Notes: generated from the sequence alone by a model not told the origin. Shown: positions 44,090-55,138, numbered from the stretch's first letter. The stretch is 64,000 nucleotides of DNA from an uncultured Pseudomonadales bacterium (GCA_947489425.1 CANLDL010000002.1:62001-126000), one strand, 5' to 3'. Translations and numbers: made by a program.

Positions 44090-45169
44090 CTACTGAAGAC
44101 GATTGAATAAATTAAAAGTTCGCGAATAGGTTTTCAAAACTAAACCATTAGCAGTTTGATCTATGTTGTTTCCTACTGTATTCACGTTATCAACAGAGTT
44201 GAATACCATTGTCACTCTCATTCGATCAACTAAAGCGGTCTGGGCAGCATTCGGGGCATCGGAAAAGCGTAAGTTACCGGCATTATCTGTCCAACCGTAT
44301 TGAACTTGTAGATCATGAACACCCTGTATAAGCTCTTGTCTACCCGTTGAATCGGTTCTAAATAATGCACAATTTTCTTGCCCCAAAGCGGCTATTTGAG
44401 AGTTAGCCCCCCTGATACAATCATCGCTGGCAGGCGCACCTGCAGATTTACCAATAGAATACTCATAAGCGCCCGTTGTGCCGCCATATAAATAATAAGG
44501 AGACACTACATTGACGGCAGACGCTGCATTATTAGGTATAAAAGAGGATATATTTTTGTCAAAGCTGGCAGCGTGAGAAACAACTGATCCAGCCACACCT
44601 GATACAGTAAAAATGGCACCTTGAAAACAATTGCTAACAGAAACGATATCACCCACGGAAATTGAACTTGCATCGGCAACCGTAACACTGCTAGCTGCAA
44701 TATCGGTAACATCTATTCGGATAACATTATCAACATAACCGATACTAAACTCATCAGTACCAGGTGCTTTTCCGTTAGCAGGAGCTTCACTAGTGCCATC
44801 CTCACCTGCACCAGCATTTTCAACACGTACAGGGGTTAAAAAATTATAAGCACTACCTGCCAGTGTATTTACCTGAGAAACAATAGGGGTATTAGTAGAA
44901 TAGTCTGCCCCAGCGACAGAAGAGCTAATGCAACCCAAATTACCCGACTGACTAATATCGTTGGCAATACGAGAGAAAGCAAAGCGCACATTTTCTTGAA
45001 TTCGAGAAGAGCCACTGACGGCAACGGCATTTTGACTGGAAGTACTAAAAAGTTGCAATACACCACCCATTATGAACAGACCAATCAGCATCGAGACTAG
45101 CAACTCTATTAAGCCAATACCTACTTGTAGTGATATTTTTACTCGTTTTTGTACTTTCGGCTGTATCAT
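44090..45169 (-). CDS. pilW: Type IV pilus minor pilin PilW
   Basis: This 359-residue protein has the prepilin segment LQVGIGLIELLVSMLIGLFI with glutamate at +5. A helix containing SSRIQENVRFAFSRIANDIS follows, a pattern shared by PilW and GspJ pseudopilins. The large C-terminal domain contains several cysteines. PilW is part of the minor pilin priming complex. Its start overlaps the pilV stop by four bases, so the two are translationally coupled. Confidence 0.92.
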   Translation of the reverse strand: MIQPKVQKRVKISLQVGIGLIELLVSMLIGLFIMGGVLQLFSTSSQNAVAVSGSSRIQENVRFAFSRIANDISQSGNLGCISSSVAGADYSTNTPIVSQVNTLAGSAYNFLTPVRVENAGAGEDGTSEAPANGKAPGTDEFSIGYVDNVIRIDVTDIAASSVTVADASSISVGDIVSVSNCFQGAIFTVSGVAGSVVSHAASFDKNISSFIPNNAASAVNVVSPYYLYGGTTGAYEYSIGKSAGAPASDDCIRGANSQIAALGQENCALFRTDSTGRQELIQGVHDLQVQYGWTDNAGNLRFSDAPNAAQTALVDRMRVTMVFNSVDNVNTVGNNIDQTANGLVLKTYSRTFNLFNRLQ

Positions 45170-45693
45170 GGGAGCCTTACCTCCATCTGAAAGCAGTTAG
45201 TAATTGTACAACTTACTGCTGAACCATCACGCTCTTGGTCCCACATTACCTGTAGTGTGTAAACAGGAGCAGCCCAGCTAACAATAAGTCGCCCTCTCGG
45301 CAAAGAAGAGTCTGTTAATGCCTGAGCCCACTGATTTTGATTGTACGCTATGGCACCGGCACTATTACAAGCGGCAGTTTGTGGATCACACCCTGAAAGA
45401 ACTCCATTACCTTTTATAATATCTGTACCACCATAGCTGCCTGCACGGACTAAGTCAGAGGTTGTTGTTGCACTTGCTGTGCTAGCACTGGCTAATATCC
45501 TGCCTGCCACATCCTCCGTTAAAATTTGTGCGTCTGTCACAAAATTTGCGCGCTGATGGCCGTTAAGTCCGTTTGCCTGTAGGCTCAGCATTCCGAGCAA
45601 ACCAATACCAAGGATTAACAAAGATACAATGACCTCTACCAGAGTTGTTCCCTGCTGCAAGCTCTTCTTATTAATATGTCTACCTAATAACAT
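45166..45693 (-). CDS. pilV: Type IV pilus minor pilin PilV
   Basis: This 175-residue prepilin reads KSLQQGTTLVEVIVSLLILGIG, with glycine at -1 and glutamate at +5. The following LLGMLSLQANGLNGHQRANF motif is typical of PilV/GspI pseudopilins. The C-terminus ends in cysteines (SCTITNCFQMEVRLP). It works with FimU, PilW and PilX at the pilus tip and overlaps pilW by four bases. Confidence 0.92.
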   Translation of the reverse strand: MLLGRHINKKSLQQGTTLVEVIVSLLILGIGLLGMLSLQANGLNGHQRANFVTDAQILTEDVAGRILASASTASATTTSDLVRAGSYGGTDIIKGNGVLSGCDPQTAACNSAGAIAYNQNQWAQALTDSSLPRGRLIVSWAAPVYTLQVMWDQERDGSAVSCTITNCFQMEVRLP

Positions 45694-45773
45694 GACAACC
45701 TCTGGTATTTTTACATAGCATATTCAATAGCTCTTTTTGATCATTAATACACATACAAAACTCAAATATAGAT

Positions 45774-46262
45774 TTAATCAACTCTGGCAGCACCAGTGGC
45801 CGTGATAGTGATAACCGCTGCGGAACCAGTGGCTGTTGTCGAATCAACAGTAATACTATTCGTACCATTAGTCCTCTCACCCAAAGCATTGAAAGCCACA
45901 CAACCAGATCCAATAGTGACGTCATCTGCAGTTATATCAACTTGCCTGAGTACTTCTTCAGTACCCGCTTGGACACAATCCCCATTTGTATCAACAAATA
46001 CATTCCAACCAACAGCTGGGGCAGGAAGTGTTATGATGGATATATTCTCTGCTCTTGCTACCGCTTCACCACGCGTATAAGCCAGTGAATTTAGTAGCTT
46101 TTCGGCACTGGCATTTTGAGAAACATTTCCAAGCAATGCATTTAAGCCAGGAATGCCCGCAGCAAAAATGACACCTACGATCAGCACTGTAACTATCAGC
46201 TCTATTAGAGTAAAACCGGGGGTTCTTTTAGCCCGTTGCCTTGGTCTATTTTGGGTATGCAT
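45774..46262 (-). CDS. fimU: Type IV pilus minor pseudopilin FimU (GspH domain)
   Basis: This 162-residue protein has the canonical site TPGFTLIELIVTVLIVGVIF. The GspH-type domain includes NASAEKLLNSLAYTRGEAVAR and a disulfide-like cysteine pair. It is the first gene of the minor-pilin operon fimU-pilVWXY1-(pilY2)-pilE and bridges the tip complex to the major pilin. The upstream 160 bp to ispH hold no clear terminator or promoter. Confidence 0.9.
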   Translation of the reverse strand: MHTQNRPRQRAKRTPGFTLIELIVTVLIVGVIFAAGIPGLNALLGNVSQNASAEKLLNSLAYTRGEAVARAENISIITLPAPAVGWNVFVDTNGDCVQAGTEEVLRQVDITADDVTIGSGCVAFNALGERTNGTNSITVDSTTATGSAAVITITATGAARVD

Positions 46263-46423
46263 AATTAAGTTTTCTCTTTATATCAAATTTAGTATATCCA
46301 TCTAGATAATAACCACCACTCATGCTGGACAAATGGTTGGTTTTTTAAGACTAGCAGGCAAAGTGATGGTGTCTATGGGAAGTGGGTCACACTTATAACT
46401 AACTGGCTTAGCGTGGTAGCGAC

Positions 46424-47368
46424 TTACAGCAGGCGTAATTCTTTGGGTAGGGAAAAACTTATATTCTCTGGCTCGCCGTGCATTTCCTCAGGAGTGCTTG
46501 CACCAAAGGCCTTCAATGTATCAATAACCTCTTTTACGAGCACCTCAGGTGCCGATGCACCGGCGGTAACGCCTATGGCTTTTTTGCCCTCGAGCCACTC
46601 TTTCTTGACGTGAGAGGAATTGTCAACCAGATAGGATTCCGCACCACAGCGCTCAGCAAGCTCACTAAGGCGATTTGAGTTAGAACTATTGGGCGAACCA
46701 ACTACTAAAACCAAGTCACACTCTAAAGCCAGTTGCTTAACGGCATCTTGGCGGTTTTGCGTGGCATAGCAGATATCATCGGTTTTAGGGCCGTGGATAT
46801 TGGGGAACCTTTGACGGAGAGCTGCAATAACTTTGGCAGTATCATCCATAGATAGCGTAGTTTGCGTGACATAAAAGAGCTCATTGGGGTTTTTTACATC
46901 CAAATTAGCGACATCGGCCTCACTCTCTACCAGGTAGATTTGTCCGCCAGCATCAGCATTATACTGCCCCATGGTCCCCTCTACCTCTGGGTGTCCTTCA
47001 TGGCCAATTAATATGCACTCGGTACCTGTACGGCTATAGCGGGTAACCTCCAGATGCACTTTAGTGACCAGTGGGCAGGTAGCATCAAAAACTTTAAGCT
47101 CACGATCGCTAGCATTTTTTTTAACCGCTTGAGACACGCCATGGGCACTAAAAATAACAATTTTATCGTCGGGCACTTCATGTAATTCATCAACAAAAAT
47201 GGCACCGCGTTCGCGAAGCGTATCGACAACGAATTTATTATGGACAACTTCGTGGCGCACGTAGATAGGTGGACCGTAAACATCTAGCGCACGATTAACA
47301 ATATCAATAGCACGATCGACACCAGCACAAAAGCCTCTTGGATTTGCTAATTTAATTTGTGCGCCCAT
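46424..47368 (-). CDS. ispH: 4-hydroxy-3-methylbut-2-enyl diphosphate reductase
   Basis: This 314-residue enzyme has the three iron-sulfur cysteines of Isp[17 protein letters not shown] near residue 15, [12 protein letters not shown] near 99 and [14 protein letters not shown] near 200. Histidines in [11 protein letters not shown] and [12 protein letters not shown] complete the active site. It makes IPP and DMAPP in the last step of the MEP isoprenoid pathway. AGGAA upstream supports the ATG. It follows fkpB in the conserved cluster lspA-fkpB-ispH. Confidence 0.97.
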   Translation of the reverse strand: MGAQIKLANPRGFCAGVDRAIDIVNRALDVYGPPIYVRHEVVHNKFVVDTLRERGAIFVDELHEVPDDKIVIFSAHGVSQAVKKNASDRELKVFDATCPLVTKVHLEVTRYSRTGTECILIGHEGHPEVEGTMGQYNADAGGQIYLVESEADVANLDVKNPNELFYVTQTTLSMDDTAKVIAALRQRFPNIHGPKTDDICYATQNRQDAVKQLALECDLVLVVGSPNSSNSNRLSELAERCGAESYLVDNSSHVKKEWLEGKKAIGVTAGASAPEVLVKEVIDTLKAFGASTPEEMHGEPENISFSLPKELRLL

Positions 47369-47449
47369 AAATATTCCTAACTGCTTACTTTAATAAAATT
47401 CGTAACACTAAAAAGACTACAATAAATTTTCTATAAAAATAAAGCCTCG

Positions 47450-47899
47450 CTAGTGCTTAACAAAGGGGTCTACCGCAAGAATTTCAACTTCAAAGTCAAT
47501 TTCTTTTCCCGCCAACGGATGGTTAAAATCAACGGTTACTATTTCGTCATCTATGCTCTCAACAACACCGGGTAATTCATCATTTTGTGCATCGGCAAAG
47601 GATAATATCAAACCTTCTTCAAGCTCAAGCTCACTATCAAATTGATCGAGTTTAAAAGTTTGAACATTACTAGGATTTGCTTGGCCAAAGCCGTCTTCTG
47701 GGCTAATAGTAAATACTTCACGCGCACCAACGGACAAACCCATAATGACTTTTTCGAAGCCCTCTAACAGATTGCCATCACCCACAACAAATTGAGCAGG
47801 CTCTTGCTCAAAATTAGAATCGACAACATGGCCATTTTTAAGTGTCAGCGAAAAATGCAGAGTTACCTGTGTTCCTTCGCCAATTACTAATTCTGTCAT
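47450..47899 (-). CDS. fkpB: FKBP-type peptidyl-prolyl isomerase FkpB (SlpA)
   Basis: This 149-residue protein is an FKBP with an insert-in-flap domain, as in SlpA/SlyD. The N-terminal FKBP half has VTLHFSLTLKNGHVVDSNFE, and GDGNLLEGFEKVIMGLSVG and FTISPEDGFGQ follow. The inserted domain and the C-terminal VDFNHPLAGKEIDFEVEIL close the fold. It lacks the metal-binding histidine-rich tail of SlyD, so FkpB fits better. It assists folding of proline-containing cytoplasmic proteins. It sits between lspA and ispH. Confidence 0.93.
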   Translation of the reverse strand: MTELVIGEGTQVTLHFSLTLKNGHVVDSNFEQEPAQFVVGDGNLLEGFEKVIMGLSVGAREVFTISPEDGFGQANPSNVQTFKLDQFDSELELEEGLILSFADAQNDELPGVVESIDDEIVTVDFNHPLAGKEIDFEVEILAVDPFVKH

Positions 47900-47936
47900 T
47901 ATACATTCTCTTTAAATAATCTATTTGTGCGATGCC

Positions 47937-48494
47937 TTATTTGCCATCTTGTTTTTCATCTTTTTTAAAAAAAGTATCAAATAGCAATAATGTCACACCC
48001 AGTAATATCGCTGCATCAGCGATATTAAAAGCCGGCCAATGACAGGTTTGCAAATCTTGCCGCGGGTAAAAGAATGGCAAACAAGACTGCGAAGTCGGGT
48101 AAAACCAATCGATAAAATCAACAACTTTACCTAACAACACCCTGTCGTAAAGATTACCAATAGCCCCACCCAATATAAAAGCCAACCCTAAAAGCTCTAC
48201 TTTTTTATCGCGCTCAAGGCGAACAATCCAAACTAGAATCAACAGGCTAACAGCAAGCGCAACAATACCAAAAAACCAGCGTTGCCAACCACCCGCATCA
48301 CTTAAAAAACTAAAGGCCGCCCCATAGTTATAAAGCAGAGTAAAGTTGAAAAACGGCAAAAACACATTGGGATCAGACTCTATTAAATTTGATACTGCCC
48401 ATTTTTTTGTCAGCTGATCTACGATAAAAATACAAATAGCTAAAAAAAAATAAATAGACTTCTGTTTAAAATTTACCAAGCTTACGGCATTCAT
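47937..48494 (-). CDS. lspA: Lipoprotein signal peptidase LspA
   Basis: This 185-residue inner-membrane aspartyl peptidase has four hydrophobic segments. The catalytic aspartates lie in GGAIGNLYDRVLLGKVVDFI and in FNIADAAILLGV. It removes signal peptides of prolipoproteins, which here include BamD and both efflux lipoproteins. The periplasmic loop after VVDFIDWFY is longer than in E. coli and contains two cysteines. It lies directly after ileS, as in many gammaproteobacteria. Confidence 0.96.
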   Translation of the reverse strand: MNAVSLVNFKQKSIYFFLAICIFIVDQLTKKWAVSNLIESDPNVFLPFFNFTLLYNYGAAFSFLSDAGGWQRWFFGIVALAVSLLILVWIVRLERDKKVELLGLAFILGGAIGNLYDRVLLGKVVDFIDWFYPTSQSCLPFFYPRQDLQTCHWPAFNIADAAILLGVTLLLFDTFFKKDEKQDGK

Positions 48495-48516
48495 ATATCA
48501 AATCACTATTATCTAT

Positions 48517-51327
48517 TTATGCAAAATGCCTTAACTCGCCATCACCGTCGATATTTTCTACACAACGCCCACAAAGCTCTGGATGCTTTTCAATATTGCC
48601 AACATCTGCACGCTGATGCCAACAACGCACACATTTTTGCGCACTACTTGGCTCAATCAATACAGTTAGGCCCTCTACCTCAGTATCTACTGCACCTTCA
48701 GGTGCAACACCTTCAACTACAGCAGCACTTGATGTAATTAATACAAAGCGAAGCTCATCCCCTAAACGGTTTATTTGAGTCGCTAATTCGCCACTACAAT
48801 AGAGCGAAACCGATGCAGACAAGGCTTTACCAACAACGCCTTCATTACGCTTTGCTTCAAGCGCCTTATTGACTGCATTTTTAACATCAGCAATTAACTG
48901 CCAATAGGCCTCATCAAATTCTGCATTTGCATTACTCGCTTTTGGTAATTTATACCATTCGGCAGCAAAAACGGTTTTCTCTCGATCTTCGAGCACAGGC
49001 AAAGCACCCCAAAGTTCATCAGCGGTATAACTCAAGATAGGCGTTATCCAGCGCGTAAAGGCCTCGGCAATATGATAAAGCGCCGTTTGAGCCGAGCGAC
49101 GTGCCTTGCTATTGGTATGGCAGGTATATAGTCGATCTTTGATAATATCGAGGTAAAAACCGCCCATATCGACAATACAAAAATTATGTAATTTTTGATA
49201 AATAAGGTGGAATTGGTAAGCATCAAAAGCGTCGATAAATTCTTGCTGTAATTGTGCCGCACGATTAACCGCCCACTGATCAAGCGCTATCATGTCATCG
49301 ATATCGAGGCAATCTGTCGCGGGATTAAACCCGTCTAAACTCCCTAAAAAGAAACGCGCGGTATTACGGATACGTCGATAAGAATCTGCGGTGCGTTTTA
49401 AAATTTCATCGGAGACACTCATTTCCGCACTAAAGTCGGTAGCAGCCACCCACAAACGCAGCACATCAGCACCTAAGTCATTCATCACTTTTTGCGGCGG
49501 GATCACATTACCTACCGACTTAGACATTTTGCGACCTTCAGAATCCACGGTAAAACCATGGGTTAATACCTGCTTATAAGGTGGCACACCATTGATCGTC
49601 ATTGATGTTTTAAGCGACGACTGGAACCAGCCACGGTGTTGGTCTGAGCCCTCTAAATATAAATCCGCAGGGAAGCGTAGATTATCGCGCGCGCGAAGCA
49701 CCGAATGGTGTGTAACACCCGAGTCAAACCACACATCTAATGTATCAGTGACTTTTTCATAATCCTTGGCGTCATTACCTAATAAGTCCTCGGCTGTTAA
49801 TTCAAACCAAGCATCTATACCCTCGCTCTCAATTCTTTGCGCGACCTGCTCGACAAGCTCAGCTGTATTTGCGTGCAACTCTTGGGTTTCTTTATGTACA
49901 AATAAAGTAATTGGCACACCCCAAGTACGTTGACGCGACACACACCAATCAGGGCTGTTTTCTATCATACCCTCGATGCGCGCTTGACCCCAATTAGGAA
50001 TCCACTGCACATCATTAATTGCAGAATTAATATTGGCGCGCAGGTTATTGTGATTAAGTGTGATAAACCACTGCGGTGTTGCACGAAAAATTAAGGGTGT
50101 TTTTGTTCGCCAACAATGAGGGAAGCTATGCTCAAATTTTGTTTGATAAAATAACTTATTACGCTCGTCTAAAAGTGCAATGACTTTTGCATCAACCTTA
50201 TAAACATGCTCACCCGCAAAGAACTCAACACCATTATGATAAGTGCCATCGGCCTGAACATAATTAAGCGTTTCGATGCCGTATTTTTGCGAGACAATAA
50301 AGTCATCCATCCCGTGATCGGGAGCTGTATGCACACAGCCGGTACCTGCATCTGTCGTCACATGATCACCTAAAACAACAGGTACTTGTCTGCTATAAAA
50401 AGGATGCTGTAATAATAGGCCTTCTAAAACATCCCCTTTAACATGCCCAACCACTGTGTGTTCATCAATACCACCACGGCTCATTACCGCATCAATTAAA
50501 TCCTCAGCAATAATTAAACGCTCGCTACCTGCTTGCACAACCACATAGGTAAATTCTGGATTCAAACTCACCGCAGAACTTGCTGGCAGTGTCCACGGTG
50601 TTGTCGTCCAAATAAGAACCGATACATCACCCTCACCCGACAAATTATCAACGCGACTAACAAGCTCTTGCTGGTCTACAACACCATAGCGCACATCGAT
50701 AGAGAACGAAGTTTTATCTTGGTACTCAACCTCGGCCTCAGCCAGGGCAGAGCCACCCACAACACTCCAGTAAACGGGTTTATAACCTCGCACTAGATAT
50801 CCATTTTCGGCAATACGGCCAAGAGCACGAACGGTATCGGCTTCGGTTTTAAAGTTCATCGTTAGGTAGGGATTATCCCATTGGCCAAGTACACCTAAGC
50901 GGATAAAATCAGTTTTCTGCCCTTCGACTTGCTTAGCGGCATAGTCACGGCATTTTTGACGAAAGGTTTTCACATCGACTTTAACGCCTGCTTTACCGAC
51001 CTTTTTTTCAACCTGATGCTCGATCGGTAGACCATGACAATCCCAGCCTGGCACGTAAGGCGAATCAAAACCGCTAAGAGTTTTAGATTTAACAATAATG
51101 TCTTTTAAGATTTTATTAACTGCATGGCCAATATGAATATTACCGTTAGCATAAGGAGGGCCATCATGTAAGATAAATTGGTCACGCCCCGCTCTCGCCT
51201 CTCGAATAATTTGATATACACCTTCTTTTTGCCACTTTTTTAAAATTTGTGGTTCACGTTGAGCCAAATTGGCTTTCATTGGAAAGGATGTATTGGGTAA
51301 ATTCAGAGTTGCTTTGTAATCGGTCAT
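48517..51327 (-). CDS. ileS: Isoleucyl-tRNA synthetase
   Basis: This 936-residue class I synthetase has the HIGH motif in [14 protein letters not shown] (residue ~65) and KMSKS in [10 protein letters not shown] (near 600). An editing domain lies between them, with [15 protein letters not shown]. The C-terminal zinc finger reads [12 protein letters not shown] with a second pair in CGRCVENI. It charges tRNA-Ile in the cytoplasm. It is followed by lspA with 22 bp between and preceded by ribF. Confidence 0.98.
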   Translation of the reverse strand: MTDYKATLNLPNTSFPMKANLAQREPQILKKWQKEGVYQIIREARAGRDQFILHDGPPYANGNIHIGHAVNKILKDIIVKSKTLSGFDSPYVPGWDCHGLPIEHQVEKKVGKAGVKVDVKTFRQKCRDYAAKQVEGQKTDFIRLGVLGQWDNPYLTMNFKTEADTVRALGRIAENGYLVRGYKPVYWSVVGGSALAEAEVEYQDKTSFSIDVRYGVVDQQELVSRVDNLSGEGDVSVLIWTTTPWTLPASSAVSLNPEFTYVVVQAGSERLIIAEDLIDAVMSRGGIDEHTVVGHVKGDVLEGLLLQHPFYSRQVPVVLGDHVTTDAGTGCVHTAPDHGMDDFIVSQKYGIETLNYVQADGTYHNGVEFFAGEHVYKVDAKVIALLDERNKLFYQTKFEHSFPHCWRTKTPLIFRATPQWFITLNHNNLRANINSAINDVQWIPNWGQARIEGMIENSPDWCVSRQRTWGVPITLFVHKETQELHANTAELVEQVAQRIESEGIDAWFELTAEDLLGNDAKDYEKVTDTLDVWFDSGVTHHSVLRARDNLRFPADLYLEGSDQHRGWFQSSLKTSMTINGVPPYKQVLTHGFTVDSEGRKMSKSVGNVIPPQKVMNDLGADVLRLWVAATDFSAEMSVSDEILKRTADSYRRIRNTARFFLGSLDGFNPATDCLDIDDMIALDQWAVNRAAQLQQEFIDAFDAYQFHLIYQKLHNFCIVDMGGFYLDIIKDRLYTCHTNSKARRSAQTALYHIAEAFTRWITPILSYTADELWGALPVLEDREKTVFAAEWYKLPKASNANAEFDEAYWQLIADVKNAVNKALEAKRNEGVVGKALSASVSLYCSGELATQINRLGDELRFVLITSSAAVVEGVAPEGAVDTEVEGLTVLIEPSSAQKCVRCWHQRADVGNIEKHPELCGRCVENIDGDGELRHFA

Positions 51328-51404
51328 ATTGTTATCTGGTTGTATTAAATAAAAATGTGTATTCAGTAAAGATTGATTTGTACTAGGTTGTAGCCATTAA
51401 CGTT

Positions 51405-52376
51405 TTAATTCTTAAAAAAATCTCGCGCCTGTGTAATATCTGCTTGTATCTGCTGTTTCAGTGCATCTAAATTTTCAAAGCGCTCTTCTTGCCGCAGTTG
51501 ATGCTTAAATTCGACCACAATGTTTTGCCCATAAAGGTCATCGCTTCTATCAAAGAGATGCACTTCTAAAATGGCTTTATCATCACCGCCAAGGGTTGGC
51601 CTAACACCTACATTGGCTACGCCATTAACTGACTCGCCCGAAGCGAGTTCGACAACAACTGCAAACACACCAGCAAGTGGCGAGCGGTAGCGGTGCAAGT
51701 GGACGTTCGCTGTCGGTGCACCTAATTGCCGCCCCAACTGCTGTCCCTTAATCACACGCCCGCTAATGGTGTAAGGTTTACCCAATAAATGAGCAGCCTG
51801 TGCAAAGTCATTTTCCTGCAATAAGCCTCGAATACGCGTACTGCTTACGCGCTGCTGATCGATTAAAAATGACTGTGTATCGGTCACGTCAAAGTTATGC
51901 TGTTTGCCTGCCTTCACTAGATCGCTATAGCCACCACTGCGCCCATTACCAAAGCGAAAATCATCTCCAACCACCAAATACCTTACACCCAGAGCGTTGA
52001 TCAATATTTGCTGGATAAACTCAGCCGCCGTCAAGCTACTCAGTGAATGGTTAAAAGGCAGACACAACACGCGATCTACCCCCTGATCGAAAAGGGCGTG
52101 GATCTTCTCACCTAAACGCATAAGCCTTGCAGGGGCTTTATCACCAGCAAAGAATTCATGAGGCTGAGGCTCGAATATCATGACCATAGAGGGCAAATTC
52201 AAACGTTCGGACTGAGCTTTTAACTGCTCGATAATCGCTTGATGCCCTAAATGAACGCCATCGAAAGACCCCATTGTGACAACATTGCCAAAATGGACAG
52301 GCTTTACATTATATAAACCACGGATAAATTCGTGTGTAGAGCTCACAACAGTCGCGCCAGTACTTAAAATGGGCAA
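51405..52376 (-). CDS. ribF: Bifunctional riboflavin kinase / FAD synthetase RibF
   Basis: This 323-residue enzyme has an N-terminal nucleotidyltransferase domain (GSFDGVHLGHQAII, then RFGNGRSG) and a C-terminal riboflavin kinase domain (GRVIKGQQLGRQLGAPTANV). It makes FMN and then FAD. The start is uncertain: the listed one is a TTG at 52376 and a GTG at 52346 would give the usual N-terminus before FIRGLYN. Neither has a strong ribosome-binding site. It lies upstream of ileS, as in Pseudomonas. Confidence 0.93.
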   Translation of the reverse strand: MPILSTGATVVSSTHEFIRGLYNVKPVHFGNVVTMGSFDGVHLGHQAIIEQLKAQSERLNLPSMVMIFEPQPHEFFAGDKAPARLMRLGEKIHALFDQGVDRVLCLPFNHSLSSLTAAEFIQQILINALGVRYLVVGDDFRFGNGRSGGYSDLVKAGKQHNFDVTDTQSFLIDQQRVSSTRIRGLLQENDFAQAAHLLGKPYTISGRVIKGQQLGRQLGAPTANVHLHRYRSPLAGVFAVVVELASGESVNGVANVGVRPTLGGDDKAILEVHLFDRSDDLYGQNIVVEFKHQLRQEERFENLDALKQQIQADITQARDFFKN

Positions 52377-52508
52377 GTATAACGGCTATGAGAGAAACGA
52401 CAACTGATATTGTGCCAGAGACTTAAATATAAAGATTTAAGGTAAAGCAGCCCTGCAATTCACTAGAATCACAAGGCCAATAAAATTAATCACCAGTAAA
52501 AGCAAATA

Positions 52509-53087
52509 CTACTGACGAATGCCTTCTATATGTAATTCCAAATCAACATGTGTCGATGCAGGTCCTAGGCTTTCTTCCATACCAAATTCCTTTAAGCCTA
52601 TTCGCGAGGTGCCAGAAAAACCAACTCGATAACCACCCCAAGGATCTTTGCCTTCACCTATTTTTTCAGCATTAATGACGATACTTTTAGTAATACCCAA
52701 TAAGGTCAAATCACCGACAACTTCAAGTTGGTTATTACCTTTATCGCTGATTTTAGTGCTGACAAATTTAGCCTTACCAAACTTTCTAACATTAAGAAAC
52801 TCAGGCCCTTTGAGATGCCTATCACGCTCAGCATGGTTAGAGTCAATACTTGCGGGATCTATATCGACAATAATTTTAGTATCGGATACTTTCGCCGCAT
52901 CGTAATTAAATGCACCAGTAAAGGTGTTAAACCGCCCAGTTAGCCATGAATACCCCAAGTGCTTAATTTTAAAGTTAATAAATGCATGACCGCCTTCATC
53001 GTCCAACACATAATCGGCTGCAGATGCCAATAAGGGCAAAGTCATTAACGACGATGCAGTGATCAGTGCTAGCAATATCTTTTTCAT
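52509..53087 (-). CDS. YceI family periplasmic protein
   Basis: This 192-residue protein has a signal peptide (residues 1-23, cleavage after ASA). It then has the YceI lipocalin-like barrel, with DYVLDDEGGHAFINFKIKHL, VDIDPASIDSNHAERDRHL and a GYRVGFSGTSRIGLKEFGM end. The family binds polyisoprenoid-type lipids in the periplasm and often accompanies cytochrome b561, as here. Together with the next gene it is inserted between ribF and murJ relative to Pseudomonas. Confidence 0.93.
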   Translation of the reverse strand: MKKILLALITASSLMTLPLLASAADYVLDDEGGHAFINFKIKHLGYSWLTGRFNTFTGAFNYDAAKVSDTKIIVDIDPASIDSNHAERDRHLKGPEFLNVRKFGKAKFVSTKISDKGNNQLEVVGDLTLLGITKSIVINAEKIGEGKDPWGGYRVGFSGTSRIGLKEFGMEESLGPASTHVDLELHIEGIRQ

Positions 53088-53154
53088 AAACTCTCTCCTA
53101 ATAAGCTATAAGCACTCTTTAACCGAGCTGTTATAGCGTTAAAACCGGCAATAC

Positions 53155-53691
53155 CTAGAACATACGCTTTAAAATGCCGTCCCTATCAATAAAATGATGC
53201 TTCAATGCTGCTAACAAATGCATAATGACTAAGCCTATCAAGCCATAAGATAGCCACTCGTGGACATTACCCGCAATATCCTCTTGATTTTCAATAAATG
53301 CACCCAGCGCCGGCACGCTGAACCAATTAAACACTTGAATACTACGGCCATCAGCAGTTGAAATTAAATACCCTGTGACACACATACCAAAAATCGCGAC
53401 ATATAAAACCATGTGCACGTAATGAGAAGCTTTTTTTTCTTTTGGGCTTAACACTTGAGAGGGCTCTGGCGTTACATTAAAAAAGCGCCAAGCTACTCGA
53501 AACACCATAACTGTTAGCAACAATATACCAACGCTTTTATGATAATGAGGCGCCAGCTTATTCCAATAATCATAGTAGCCTAGGTCGACCATCCAAAAAC
53601 CTACACCAAAAAGCCCAAACACCACTATAGCTACCAGCCAGTGCAACAGTTTAGTAACAACACCGTAACTATTTTGTGTATTTAAAAGCAT
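53155..53691 (-). CDS. Cytochrome b561 family protein
   Basis: This 178-residue inner-membrane protein has four hydrophobic segments. Candidate haem histidines lie in KLLHWLVAIVVF, HYHKSVGILLLTVM and HEWLSYGLIGLVIMHLLAALKHH. It probably carries electrons from ubiquinol. The 67 bp to the YceI gene downstream and the common pairing of the two families suggest co-expression. No unusual residues seen. Confidence 0.92.
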   Translation of the reverse strand: MLLNTQNSYGVVTKLLHWLVAIVVFGLFGVGFWMVDLGYYDYWNKLAPHYHKSVGILLLTVMVFRVAWRFFNVTPEPSQVLSPKEKKASHYVHMVLYVAIFGMCVTGYLISTADGRSIQVFNWFSVPALGAFIENQEDIAGNVHEWLSYGLIGLVIMHLLAALKHHFIDRDGILKRMF

Positions 53692-53732
53692 TTATGATTA
53701 CCAATCAATTTTTGTCCATTATCGCATTTAGT

Positions 53733-55082
53733 CTACAAACCGGTTAAAAAATTCAACAATAAGCCAAGCAAGGAGACAATAGATAACAACCAAATAACAC
53801 TCAACTTGCGCACAAACAAGATGTACACTCCCAGCAACATCAAAAGCAGCACCTGCCAATTTATTTGGCTGACATCGGGATTCCAGACCTTTAACCAACC
53901 TACTTGCTGCAAAACAACCTCAGCAAATAAGACATGCAGAAAAAACCATAGGCTTAAATTTAAAATAACACCGACTACTGCCGCCGTCACACAGTTTAGC
54001 GCAGATTTAATACGAGGTTGCTCGCCCAACCACTCGATATAAGGCGCACCTAAAAACACCCATAAAAAACAAGGCACAAAAGTTGCCCACAATGCTATTA
54101 GCGCCCCAAAAGCTCCATACCAAAAGCCTTGTTCACTTGCTGCCAAAAACCCTACAAACTCGGTCACTAAAATTAAAGGACCAGGCGTCGTCTCAGCAAG
54201 CCCTAGGCTGTCAATCATTTGTTGCGCGCTTAACCAGCCGTATTGTGTCACAACATCTTGCGCCATATAAGATAAAACCGCATAGGCACCGCCAAAAGTA
54301 ACCACTGCTAATTTAGAAAAAAAGATACCTAAATCTGCAAAAACACTATCGGGCAAGGCAAATATAATAAGTAATAAAGGTAACCACCAAATCGATAGCC
54401 ATACTAGTATTGTCTTTAAGCTAGATTTTAGTGATACGCCATTAAGCACTGCATTTTGTTTCTGAGCCTCAGAATTTATTGAAGATTGAGCAGAAAATAT
54501 AAACCCTAACAACAGCGCACTAACAACAATATAGGGAAAGGGAAGCGCGAAAAAAAATATACCTATAAAAGAAACACCAGCAATCAGCCAGTAATAAAAA
54601 TTGACTAATGTCTTTTTGGATATTCGCCACAATGCCTGCACAACAATAACTATAACTGCGGCCTTAATACCTATAAAAAATGCCTCTACAATAGGTACCG
54701 ACCCAAAAGACGAATAAAGCCCAGCAAGCAATAAAATAATAAGCGCACCAGGCAATACAAACAAACTACCCGCCAGTAAACCACCCTTTACTCCATGCAA
54801 TCGCCACCCCACATAAGTAGCTAGCTGCATTGCCTCAGGCCCTGGCAATAACATACAAAAACTAAGCGCATGCAAATATTGCCGCTCGCTTAGCCAGCCT
54901 TTACTTTTAACAAGTTCGCTATGCATTAGGGATATTTGTGCCGCAGGTCCACCAAAGGATAAAAAACCAATACGCAGCCAAAACCAAAAAGCATCTAGCA
55001 GTGAAGGCAAAGAATAGTTTTGCACACCAATTAACGATGAATCATCTGAAGACTGCTCAACCGAAGGCGTATCACTTGTCAT
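53733..55082 (-). CDS. chrA: Chromate transporter ChrA
   Basis: This protein has 449 residues from the ATG at 55082 (a GTG at 55091 is also open). It has the two-domain CHR layout. The first domain carries FGGPAAQISLMH and LPGPEAMQLATYVGWRLHG; the second carries VTFGGAYAVLSYMAQDVV and GLAETTPGPLILVTEFVGF. ChrA proteins export chromate from the cell. Whether this one confers resistance is not shown by sequence. It lies between cytochrome b561 and murJ. Confidence 0.92.
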   Translation of the reverse strand: MTSDTPSVEQSSDDSSLIGVQNYSLPSLLDAFWFWLRIGFLSFGGPAAQISLMHSELVKSKGWLSERQYLHALSFCMLLPGPEAMQLATYVGWRLHGVKGGLLAGSLFVLPGALIILLLAGLYSSFGSVPIVEAFFIGIKAAVIVIVVQALWRISKKTLVNFYYWLIAGVSFIGIFFFALPFPYIVVSALLLGFIFSAQSSINSEAQKQNAVLNGVSLKSSLKTILVWLSIWWLPLLLIIFALPDSVFADLGIFFSKLAVVTFGGAYAVLSYMAQDVVTQYGWLSAQQMIDSLGLAETTPGPLILVTEFVGFLAASEQGFWYGAFGALIALWATFVPCFLWVFLGAPYIEWLGEQPRIKSALNCVTAAVVGVILNLSLWFFLHVLFAEVVLQQVGWLKVWNPDVSQINWQVLLLMLLGVYILFVRKLSVIWLLSIVSLLGLLLNFLTGL

Positions 55083-55138
55083 AAAACACACATTATTGAA
55101 TGGTAGAGAATATTAAGCCCATCAAAAACCAGAGAAGC

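Noticed and set aside
46263..46423. Sigma-54 promoter before fimU
   Set aside because: No GG-N10-GC element fits on the minus strand, although PilR is encoded nearby; its known target is the major pilin gene, which is not in the window.
53430..53450. T8 run in the cytochrome b561 gene as a contingency tract
   Set aside because: The frame is intact, the run is shorter than the other two tracts and A/T runs of eight are common in this AT-rich DNA.
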